Translations under genes and position numbers: made by a program
Assembly (NCBI RefSeq): GCF_036669915.1
Contig: NC_089315.1
Location: 8,211,611 to 8,275,610, forward strand
Direction of reading: 5' to 3'
DNA length: 64,000 nucleotides
Source of the DNA: Pocillopora verrucosa
Lineage: Eukaryota; Cnidaria; Anthozoa; Scleractinia; Pocilloporidae
The notes under the pieces: model-generated
The model's input: the letters and a program-made list of their open reading frames with translations, nothing else
What the model was told of the DNA's origin: nothing
Databases searched by the model: none
Shown here: piece by piece, positions 11,512-22,300 of the stretch
Numbering within the stretch: the stretch's first letter is position 1
How the letters are laid out: every line of letters starts with the position of its first letter

Positions 11512-14020
11512 TTACTAATGATGATGTGATGCCCAGTTAATCTCAGTGTTATACTGTTCTCTTTCATTGTAATACCAAACTCTCTACATGGTAACCTTTT
11601 GTCCCTTCTAATGCAGATATCTTAGTGATTCTCCTTTCTGGCAATGTTACATTCTTCTTGCAAAGTAGTTAAAAAAAAATATTGTGTGATTAAGATAACA
11701 CCCTTTAATTTGTGGGTCTTTTATCCTCATTACCTCAGTGCTAGATGATGCTTTGATTTGTAACCGAAAGTTATACGCAAATAATTTGATGCATTTATTA
11801 GGTGGAACCTTGGACTAACAGCACCCTTTGTCATTCTCTTTTAAGATAAGAAATTATACTACTCTCTCCTAGCATAATGTGCAGTTGTACATCACTGTGA
11901 CCTGTGTGAACACTGTTAAATAATTTTTAGTTGAAATCGATTTCACTGATCAACCAGCTTTTCTTCACCAGTTATAATCTCTATTATTCTTTTATGTTCT
12001 ATTACAAAGTTTTTATTATTTATAATGGTAAGAGAACTGAGTGGGGTCCAGTCCAGTCTGTAATCATACGAGTGATTAGCAAAATCAGAGTCTGATCATG
12101 AGAATGATAACAGACAGAATTGTACAACATAAACAAGTCCTGTTACCATTAATCAAAATTATGACAACATCTGAGAAAGAAACTAGATGTTGGTTATTTG
12201 TTTTCATACAATAAAACTCGGCAAAACGCATGATGCGCATATTGTCTACCAACACAGGTATGACATGTCAACTGCTCTATTATAATGCCCAATTACAAGC
12301 ATAACCCATACAATGTCCTATCAGTGCCCAAATAGGGTGTAATTACCAATTACATTTGAGAATTTTATTATAGTTTTGATTAGTCATGTAGTTGTCCTGT
12401 AATTGTCTTACCAATATGAATTAAGCCATACAGGAAGAACAAACCAAATGTGGAAGAAAGTAGCCCACAGAAAAATTCCTTCTCAGTCTGACGTGTCTTT
12501 CTCAATCTACAGACCTCCAGGCATCATTCCTTGTATGTATCCTCAGTTGTCCCTGTTTGTGCAAGTGGCTCTGATTGCTACACTGGCACTTTTTACATTC
12601 TAAGTCCAGACCATGTGGTAAACTAATAATTGATATTCATATCATTATAAAAATGAAAGGAAGGCCTAGAAAACTGCATTTGTGCAAAAAATCCCAAATT
12701 ATTTTGAGCTACATCATAGATAAAACCTGTAGCATTTGTTGAAATGTCACTCTAATAAACTGATGTTTGCTGCTCACTCAGCTCCACTTTAGAGGCAGAG
12801 CATGGGCTTGGAAGCTGTGTGAAAAATTGCAATGAACCCTTCTTTGTGGTTCACAGTTTAGGAAAATTTAATTTAATATACACTTAAAATTGTGACAGTC
12901 TGGCAATACAATTTGGGGGAATGCTGACTCATCCTCAGTTGTCTTAACTGACATACAACAGAGAAACAATGTTTAACTTACTACCTTTTGCCTCTGCTAC
13001 TTGTCATACAAGATGTCTAGAAATGATTTTGGGCCAACAGATTATCTCTGTTATAAAGGAGAGAGAAAACTTCAGATAGAGGAAGTTATAAAAATACTAT
13101 TCAGGTTTTTGTTTCATAAAAATGACTCTAGTGCTGTATCATCATTGGAACTGTTTTGCAAATCTACACTATTAAGAGAAAACTACATTGTTATGTTTTT
13201 ATTAATTAGAATGTACATAGGAATTGATTTATTAAATTGTTGACTGTTGCAATAAATTCAACCACAGTAATCTTGATTAATGCTTTATTTTTGTTAAAAC
13301 TCAATTTCTTGTCACCCTGAAGCTTAAACAAGTTAACAAAAGAAAAAGAGAAATTCCCTTGATGCTTGAAGTTGTCTATTGTAATATTTCATCAAAGAGA
13401 GAGAAATTAACTACTGGTAAATATCACAATTTAAATTTAAGTACTATCCAAAGAAACTCAACTTCAAAGAGCTTAAATTATATTAAGATGTTACACTGAC
13501 ACAAGAATCAACCCAGTATCCACTAAGGTCATGTTCTATCGGGATCAACCATACAAAGCTGATTGGGTTCATTTTGTTCAGATTGCAACAGGGAAAATCA
13601 CCCTCATTTGAATATTTCAAACCCATATCACACCAGGTTGAAATGGTTGAAGAAGCACAAGGGGCCACTATTACTGTTCTTGACAACAATTAACAGGCAG
13701 GTGTAGTCTCCTGCTGCTAGTGATGCTCTCTGTAAACAAAAAGAAATGCTCAGGGGTGCCCACTGCTTATCTCCCAAGTCTCTCAATAGATAAACTAACT
13801 AAGGTATCTTCTCAATGCTTGTCTAGAAGCTCAATTCTTCCATTTGAAAATTTGAACTGCTTCAACCTATGCCAGTAGTAGTTGAAATAGTTGATCCCAA
13901 TAGCACATTAACCAAGTTGCAAAGTCAATTTCTTGTAGGAATGCTCTTTTAAATTACAAGGAGTAAAACACCAAACATGTAATTAGTAATTTGAATGTGA
14001 GTAAAGTATAACAATTCTTC
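11512..14020. other. Intergenic region, convergent 3' ends
   Basis: Spacer between SEC22B (+) and the minus-strand gene. It holds a diverged copy of the 5030-5110 repeat at about 12055-12125, a plus-strand AATAAA near 13250 and a minus-strand AATAAA (TTTATT on plus) near 13284. A minus-strand acceptor at 13730-13731 opens a 33-codon frame that stops at 13628. No firm gene is seen. Confidence 0.5.
12055..12125. repeat. Dispersed repeat fragment (copy B)
   Basis: Diverged relative of the 5030-5110 segment, sharing TCTGTAATCATAC, GTGATTA and AATCAGA; followed by ACAGACAGAATTGTAC. Confidence 0.4.
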
Positions 14021-17000
14021 TTAATTCAACTTTTTTCCCTTTCCTGATTTCAGTCTTGCTTGCCTCTTTTTCCTTTGGCTCTCTAAATCTCTCCATGCTC
14101 CAATGATAAATTTGCTAAAATGAAAAGCAAACTGCTAGTAAACTTTCAAGTTAGATTTTTAGTGAGGAGGCATATAGTAACATCAACTCACATTGTTTTC
14201 ATACAAGAATTTTTTTCTTACAGAGTGCCCTTAAGATTCTCCTTGCAGGCTAACTTTAACTTGGTTTCAACACTTGTTGACCAGCTACTGTGGTAAAATT
14301 TGATTTTTGGTAAAACTTACTAATAACAGAGATATAAGCAAAAAAGTGTTTTAGCCTACACCACAGTGTCAATAAGACAACACGAAGAGCTTTCATTTGG
14401 ACAATAAGAACATGACCCTTTTTAACAGCAGAGTGGCCCTTACTGAAATCTGGTTAGTACACAAAAGTGTCCAGATTGCAATTAGCTACTTAACAATATC
14501 ATAAAGCTTATTAACTTTTCAAAGGGAAAACAACACTGTTGTATACTTCTCATGCATCTGACTCAGAAAAACTGCTTCAAGTTGGGCATGAATCTGGAAC
14601 AATTTACAGGTAAATTCAAACAAATTAAGTTAACCCAAGCATAGAAAGGTGTTGGCATGTATATATGGTGCATACTTCAATGTTGACAGCTCACTGATCA
14701 ATCCCTTGATCATTCCTCTGTCAGATGGAAGCTCCACATCACCTTCAGCTCTGTCACCTCCTACATCACTATATACATTACTGACCAAAATAATGAAAAC
14801 AAATATGTTAACAAGTACACAATACATCAAATGCAAGGAAAACCATTTCACAAAAAGGGAGTTCATTATGGTCAAGGACTTTAAATTGTTTTATATCTGA
14901 ATTCTCTCATCTTTTTGTTGTGTTTAGTTTCTGATCAAGTCTGATAATTTAGTATCCTTAATCTCACCCATTCCTGCCCTAAATCTTAATCAGAATTATG
15001 CCCTGGGTGGAAAGGTGGGTAAATCTCCCAAGTAAGAAACTAAGAAATAACTGCAAATAGCATCTTAAGTGACTGCACTTTGACCAATTACCTGGGATCG
15101 TGTTTCAAAGGCCTTAAGGGTGGCTGCTCCTCATCAAAGTATTCATCAACATGAACCAGCTGAGAGTCTGTACATTCCATTACACTACCAAATTCCAAAA
15201 GGTTAGCATCAGAACCAGAAAAGGAGAACCCTCCTTCCAGCTTCCTTGTTGGGCTCTCTATACTTTTGCTCTGCACCATGTCACAAGATTCTTCTCTTTC
15301 AGTTTCTAGTATCAACTCTTCATGCTCAACTTCAGCAGTCGGCTGGGCACTAGTCACAGTCAGGTCTTCTATTAAATTTTCCTCCATAGCAAGTTCTGAT
15401 GCCTGAGCAGTGCAACGGGATTGAGAGGACTCCAGATTGAAACCATTTCCAGGCTTGGTGGGCCCTTTTTGGACTACTGTTACATGTTCAATGTTTTTGT
15501 CAACAACCACAGTTATCTTCTTCATCTTAGAAATTCTTGTAGATTCTGTTACTTCAGGAATTTTATTCTAAATGGGAGACAGTGAATGCTACACATAATA
15601 AATTACAAGTTAAAAAGGAGCTTTGCCTACTGAGAGTAATTGTGGCTTTTCAAAGCCACACAACCTCTAAAATGAGGAAATTGGAGTACCCTGTTCAACA
15701 AGTTTGCATATTCCAATGACAACTGCTGAGTTGTGATTTTGACTTTGTGATGAAGTGCAGAAAAATGGTGGGTGTTATATTCTACTTGAAAGGAACAATG
15801 AAGAACAAGAGGTAAAAAACTTACTGATATCACAGTGCTGTTTTTGTAATAATTTGGAACCATCTGGTCGAGACCTTGCTCATTAATGGGCTGCAACGAA
15901 TCATTAGCTCCACACACATCAGAACAATTTTCACAGGATACCTTGTCTACAACAATCTGTTTTTCCACATTTACCTTTTTCTCTCTTGCTGAGTTTATAT
16001 TTGCATTGGATGTTGGGGATTGTCCTACTCCCAAATTAAATTGAACACAGTCTTTTAAAGACTGTGCAGAGATGAGCTGGGTATCCATTGATGGTACCAA
16101 TGTATTTACAGCTTGGATACCTTCACTTCCTGATGAGCTTTCTTGTCCAAACAAAACTTCTTTCTGAACTTCTGGCCTGCTGACTGTTGAGCCATTTACT
16201 CCTTGATATTTTAGTTTATCTGCAACTTCTTGGGCATATACACTTTTACTGCTGACTACACCATAATAATGACATTTTTTACAATCAGATTCCTCCCACT
16301 GTTCCATCCTGAGTTCATTTTCCAACATAAGACGAAAATTTTGTAAGGCTGGTACACCAACATCTACCACATTCTCATGGCACTTTTCAATAGCATGTTT
16401 TGAAGCAACTGGCTTGACTGGAACTGCACCAACCTTGTCCTTATGCATACAAATTGTTGCTGGTGTTTCTCCCTCTCCTATCATTGTAGTTTTTATAGCT
16501 GAACAACAATGCTCTTGCCCTTCCATTACTGTTGTTGCTGCTGCCACAGCTTCATTAACATCTGCAAGTAGTGTCTGAGAACCAGCCTTAACCATCTGCT
16601 CCTCCAAGGCTTCATCATTACACTGGTTTCCATGTCTAATAACGGTTTCTAGGAGGTTATCTATGACCTGCATAACAATGGCTGAAACATCTTCCTGGAT
16701 GGTACTTGAAGGACAAGATAAAAGGGTTCCATTTGACATTAGTGAATTTTTGCCTTTTACATCAGCAGCTACTGTCCAACTCGTACTAGCAAGAGGTAAG
16801 TCTTTCTTTTCATGACCCAACATCACCACTCTTTCCATTCCTTCAACATGTACCTGCATTTCTTCCTCCGACTCTTTTTCTTTTTTTCTCTGCTGGGAAA
16901 ATAATCCCAGTCAGTGTAACATCCAGTTTAAAGTATAGGCCTCTTAGTCTTAAGATCGAGGTTGATTAAGTGAGGAAAGTGTTCCAAAAACCATACAATT

Positions 17001-17758
17001 TTATTCCAATATTCAAAACGTATAAATGAACATTTTACACATAACCGATAGAGAGGCCGTAGAATGCGTCAAAATCATTTCAAAAACTTTTCATGTTATT
17101 GAATGACAATTTAAGAAAAAAATTCGGTCACCAGGTATTCGAGGATTTCACTGAAAAAAAACTCAGATCAACAGCTGAAATATAATTGGGTTTCCTGTGT
17201 TTTTTAAACGTAATCAGATAATAAATAAAATATTGGACTTTGAAAGATCATACCCACGTGGCCAAGAGCGGGAAAAAAATGATAATAGAACTGGTAACTG
17301 ACGCTTTACTATTGGAAACACACCTTAGGCGAGTCGTTAGTTAAAGACTCCTCTACGCGAGTCTTCTGACTCCGTGGGCTTCGTTGAGTATCAATAAAAT
17401 TCCGTTCTCTATCCTTCCAAGGCTGTTTAGTTCGCTCTGAACCCACACCAGGAAAAATAGAGCTTCCATCTGTTTTCAAGATTATTTTAGACTTTCGGGT
17501 AAAGGGCGGGATATATTTACACTCCTCGGCTTCCATTTTCCGTGGACTTGAGCTTGGGTCTTCTGAAACGCTGTTGCTTTCGCCCTCATCTTTCCTTCCT
17601 GATATCCACTGTTGTAAATCTTCATCAAACTGTTTATTCAGCTCATCATCAAATTTAGGTTTCTTATCTTCAAATGAAGCACAGTCCGTGTTTTTTTTCT
17701 GTTTGGAATCTTTCTTTCTTGGTTCAATCTGACGCTTACGTTTCTTTTTCCCGGCCAT
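14021..17758 (-). CDS. Uncharacterised Lys/Glu-rich protein, five exons
   Basis: I do not recognise this gene. Minus-strand exons: 17324-17758, 15825-16892, 15092-15567, 14676-14780, 14021-14114; phases agree at every junction and the frame ends in TAA at 14021-14023, for about 725 residues. The ATG at 17758 is followed by a basic, likely nuclear or nucleolar targeting stretch (MAGKKKRKRQIEPRKKDSKQ). A conserved-looking acidic/aromatic patch follows (FDEDLQQWISGRKDEGES), then a phosphorylatable Ser/Pro region. The large second exon is low in obvious domains. The last two exons look the most constrained: MIKGLISELSTLN then KFIIGAWRDLESQRKKRQ and a basic tail. I see no membrane segment or signal peptide. 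The second exon has a NAGNAG acceptor (CAGCAG at 16890-16895), which could add or drop one residue. Head-to-head with the collagen gene, about 1.4 kb apart. Confidence 0.75.
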
Positions 17759-19135
17759 TTTGGGTAGCTAACCCAAATATCACTTTTTGTCCTTTTTTGG
17801 CGCGAAAACTTACGGCTGAGATAAACTGGTAAAGAAAGTTCTTCCGAAGCTGCTAGACCTAGCGCTCTGCTCGCGCTCACATATCAACAGGATCTGGGAA
17901 CGATTCCCAATTAATTTACAATTTTGATTTTGGATGCCCCGTCCAATTTATTTTAGACGATTTTAAACGGTTATGGTCGATTTCGTGGGATTTTAGAATG
18001 GCTCCGTCCATTTACAGACAGTTTCGTCTGACTTTGAACAGTCTAGGGTGGTTCAATCTGATATCAGACTGCTTCGCGTTCAGTCAAATCGCAACTGTTA
18101 TTGGTCTCGTCACGCTACGCACTCTCTGCTTCACCAAAGGGGAAGAGAGTGCGTTGCGTGACGAGACCAAACAACGTTTGGGGAGGAGACTACTCCGTGC
18201 TCGGTTTCACTTTATTGAAGAAAGTTGTCCCATTTAAGAGACTACTAACTGTAGAATTCGGACTGTGCTTTAGATGTAGACTCTCATCTTACAATCGAAT
18301 GTTGGTTGGGCTGTGGTTGTCCTTCTTTCATATTATTCTAAACGGTCAAGTCGGCTTACGAACTTTTCCGTCTGCTTTGGAGCAGTTCCTTCTGATTTTA
18401 GAATACATTGGATTGCATTTCTCGTGCGCTTCTCTGGGGATCCGTCATCTTCGACCAGTTCCGTCTTAAGGGTCAAGAAATGTGCACTCGATGGACTCCG
18501 TCTTACATCGCGTATTGCCTGATTTCTGGCAGTTCCCTCTCACCATGTAGGGCTCTCTTTGTTTTCAAACGCTTCAATCCAGCCCGGACAGTTTTTCTCT
18601 ATCATTTACGACTTGGGCTCATTTTGAAAGGTTCCATATGCCTTGGACAGTTCCGTTAGCTCTCAATGGTTGTGTCGGACGTTTAATAACATAAATCCTG
18701 TGCACGGAGGCAAATTGCAGGAAGCAAAGTGCGGGCGACAGAAGGTCTCTGGTATGCGGTTTGCAGCATCTTTTCTAATCGCATTTTGGTTTCTAGTGAC
18801 ATTCAAGTCTCACAACTACGGTCACGTTCAGTATATTTGAAGGGTTTTATGTTTCATGTGTGTTCGAGACAAAGTTTTGTTGTTATTATTATTTTTTAAT
18901 TTTTTATGCGGACGCAACTGAAATATACCATCTAAAGTTCTTTTTTCTGGTGTTGCACTTCGATCACATGTAAAATTACCCGCGTCTTAACTGGCCAATC
19001 AGTGGCCAAGCCTTATTCCAACAATGGATCCTACATAACCACAGCACTAAAGATCCCTGTGTTGAACTCGCCTTCTACCGCGGATAAAATTGCAGCATTG
19101 GCGGTCTCCACACAGGGCCGAAACAGACGCCAGCC
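17759..19135. promoter_or_regulatory. Divergent 5' region between the unknown gene and the collagen
   Basis: Head-to-head spacer. It contains a strong hairpin at 18101-18170 and, over about 17920-18660, a diffuse repeat of TTTAGA / GTTCCGTCTG-type words. A weak TATA-like GATAAAAT lies at 19083-19090, about 50 bp before the collagen ATG. No exon is supported, although several plus-strand frames are open. Confidence 0.5.
18101..18170. repeat. Perfect-type inverted repeat (hairpin)
   Basis: Two 27-bp arms (18101-18127 and 18144-18170) with one mismatch around a 16-bp loop. The arm starts TTGGTCTCGTCACGC. The arms are GC-rich compared with their surroundings. It is likely a small foldback element rather than a gene. 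Confidence 0.85.
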
Positions 19136-19304
19136 ATGTTTCCCTGGTTAGTTAAGCGTTTTTATTGTTTTAAATGCAAACTGATTCGCTCTGTCATTAA
19201 ATTATATTGTATGTGTTTCAGTTTGCAGGGCCTTAGCACGGCTATTTTATTATGCGTGCTCATGAATCATGGAGTTTCGTCCCGAGACGTTGCCATTCAC
19301 CCCG
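19136..19304 (+). CDS. Collagen exon 1: signal peptide
   Basis: The hydrophobic core [17 protein letters not shown] is followed by RDVAIHP, and the exon ends with one base at 19304 (GTATGT donor). Three readings fit. The first is ATG at 19136 with no internal splice, which puts 34 extra residues before the core. The second removes a 75-bp intron 19147-19221 (GTTAGT...TTTCAG), giving [14 protein letters not shown]. The third starts at the in-frame ATG 19211 ([14 protein letters not shown]). The second and third give compact, typical signal peptides. The intron length is a multiple of three, so the frame alone cannot decide. Confidence 0.75.
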
Positions 19305-22300
19305 GTATGTTGATGCTAATTTTTATTCTTACCCAGGTTATCCTCACCTAAGTAAATAGTCTAATGACCTCTATAAACGAACTGTAGGTAGGAACTGAAC
19401 AAAAGCATGATACAGAAATGTAAGATCAACAGTTTTCCAGCAGTCTGCGTGCGGGTAATGCAATCACAGTGGTTAATTTCAAAATGAATCCTTTATGTTG
19501 CCCATTACAAAGCAGGACTGTCTGCACATTGTGCGAATCTCTTACTGTCTTCTCCAATTTTCTCTCTGAATAGACTAAGCATACTTAAGAGCATTTATCT
19601 CCTTCAGAATACTAATAAATTTTGTCAGAAAATATCGAACAGTATTTTCACATTTCCTGTCTGATCAGTTCCAAGATCGCGTGAGCGGGAATAGGTTATA
19701 ATAACAACTCTTTCTTTCTGTACTCCTCAAGGTCAACAGAAGGAAAGAACATTAATGTCTCTTTCTAGCTTTATAATCAATTTTTTTAGCAAAATCTTCA
19801 TTCTAAGCTTCTCAGTGTGAGCGATGAGTCATTATAAGAATTGGTGAATGTTCTAAGGTCCTGCTCATCAAATTATGTGTTGAAAATTCGTTGTTGTAAA
19901 CAAACGTTCATATCAAAACGAGACCTGCAAAATATTTTAGATTACGTTCACAAATTTTCATAAAAATAGAAGTTCGTTTCATTCGAGTGCGCACTATCAC
20001 TTTGATCCGGACAGAGGTGAACAATTACTGCTTCTTTGATGGAGGTTCTAAATGAGCAATTTAACCCCAACAATGGTGCATTGTCTTTGAAAACTCTCAA
20101 GCCTGATATCTATGTAACCATTAGAAATATGTTCGTGAGGTGAACTGCTTCATAAGCCTTTCCAAGTAGAGTTTTAATGTTCTAAATAGCCAAGATCTCA
20201 ATTCATTTAAGGATTGAGCTTTCATTATACTCTGCACGAGAAACGAAACTCGATCGCTTACGCTAAGGGACAGTCAATCATTGTTAAAATTGAAGGCCCG
20301 ACGTGCTGTTAGACGATACGCAAAGAGGATGCCGAACCACATAACTAAGATTTCCCAGAATGTTTTAGCTATCTACGACTCTTAGCATTAGTTAATGTAA
20401 ATTGGTTTGTGATAACGATACAGTATTAGTGGTTCTAAAAAGAATCCTCGCTTTTTAAGAAATGTGTACGCTACGAAAGGACTGAAACATTTACGTTGAT
20501 ACAGACTTTATTTTTCTCCAAATTATTGTTGTTTCTATTTGTTTTGGTTTTGTGATGTTTTTAATTGCTCTTATTTGTTATGTGTGTATACAGACGTTCA
20601 TGATGACATTTTCATTAGCTTGGTGACCAAATTTTCGTAGACGATTCGCGGATTATATTTGTACCGCGTATTGAGAGAAGGATGTCTGTTCTTTGAGAGA
20701 TCAGAATGATAATTTGGTTTGGAAGATCAGAGAGGAAATACTTCTGACTCAAAGTGGCGCGAAAAAAAAAATTATATTCATTGTAACAAAACATTTCCAC
20801 GTACTTCGTCAGAATTAGCCTTTCGAGTCTCTTCGGAAAATATTCAGAAAAAAATCTCAGCGTCCGGATTTGTCACACCAGTCTGCGCGACCTTCACACC
20901 ACTGTGCAACCTTTATTTCCGTCACGCGCAACACGAAGCGTCACTGCACCGTGGGGGCGAATCTGAAGATACTGGAAGCAGAGATTAGAAATTTGGACAA
21001 AAAACCAAACGAGCAAATATGAAGGAATTAGATCAATTTCATTCAACTGCATGTGCTTCAATATAAGCGATAAGCCAACTCAGGGTAAGAAGGCCAAAAG
21101 GAGTGAAAACATTTACTGATTTCCAAATATTGAGGTTTCCTTTATCCTTTCATTGTTACAACGTGTAAGACTTTTTAAAGAGGGGGGTGGGGTGGGGTGG
21201 GGGAGAGCCGGGGGAGGGTCATTGTTTCACTGCAAGAGAATGGGAGGACACCATTATTCATACAAAGTGTATCGTAGGGACACCTTTTGCGTCAAAGGTG
21301 GTATGTCAAAGTTACAGAGCTTTATTGCGTGCCTCTTCCTGCTTCCATAAAATTTCAGATACTGCTGACTTAGCGGATTTTGTGCAAGAGTTTCAATGGA
21401 GTTTGAGCGAGCTCGAGATCGAAACGGTTGGTCTTTGTCCAAGCCGACCACTCCCTTCTTCAAGCGACCAAGAAGTTGAGGATGTTGCGTACGACCTATC
21501 GTCCACGAGTGCTACGATAAACACCACTGTGGAATCGCTTTTTCCTAATGGTTTTCCTGAAGATTTTGTTTTATTCGCCACTGTGAAAGTGGATCCTGAC
21601 AACACAGCAGACTTGTTCACGATAATGGACACCGAGCAAAGTCTATCTTTTAGTTTGAGCCCTTTGGAGTTTGAATACAGGCGACGAGGGAAGGCCCCAT
21701 TTCGAGTGAGATTGAACCAAAGCCTAGCTGATGGGGCGTGGCACAGAGTGGCCATAGCAGTTAGAAAGAAACACGTGACGCTGTCTTTAGATTGTGCCGA
21801 GCCCAGAGGACATGTAAGAAGGCCCAGGGGATTTAGACCTAGTTTTGGTCGAGACAGTGTTGTTCGACTGGAGGAGCAATTCCAGGTGAGGATACAACCA
21901 GACCTGACATGGAAGTCGGTTCGGCATGGGGTTCATGATCTGTACAAGTGAGGTTTTGAAAGTTTACCTAACTGCAGAGAAGCAGTTATGTATAGTACAG
22001 TTTGAAAACTTCTAGAACATCTCAAATAATCACAAATAATGAAACACACAGGCAAGTTTTTTAATTCGGTTTTTTACCAGTTTGGGGAGATATACTTTGT
22101 TGAGTATGTAGTTGGTAAAAGCTAAAATGTTTTTTCGACTTGTATTCAGTATTTGCAAAGTGGAGGTGGTTCGTGGCACGGTAAATATCCAATACTTCTA
22201 CAGACAATGAGCGGAATATTTGTTTTATCATATACCATACAGAAACAAATAATAAGTTCATTTCTGTTAATATATAAAAAAAATTGGTCGGAAGTTTCAC

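Noticed and set aside
12403-12603. 66-codon plus-strand frame ending in a hydrophobic tail
   Set aside because: No family resemblance; lies in the SEC22B downstream region without splice or promoter support.
15627-15824. Continuation of the large exon past its donor
   Set aside because: A GTAAGT donor at 15824 and an in-phase next exon at 15567 show this is intron read-through.
18101-18522. Overlapping plus-strand frames of 70-120 codons upstream of the collagen
   Set aside because: They run through a hairpin and decayed repeats; none has a plausible start context or domain.
21187-21951. Long plus-strand frame of 254 codons starting before the TSPN exon
   Set aside because: The part before 21359 is intron: a good acceptor lies at 21358 and the split codon G|AT joins exon 1. 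The end past 21885 is also intron.
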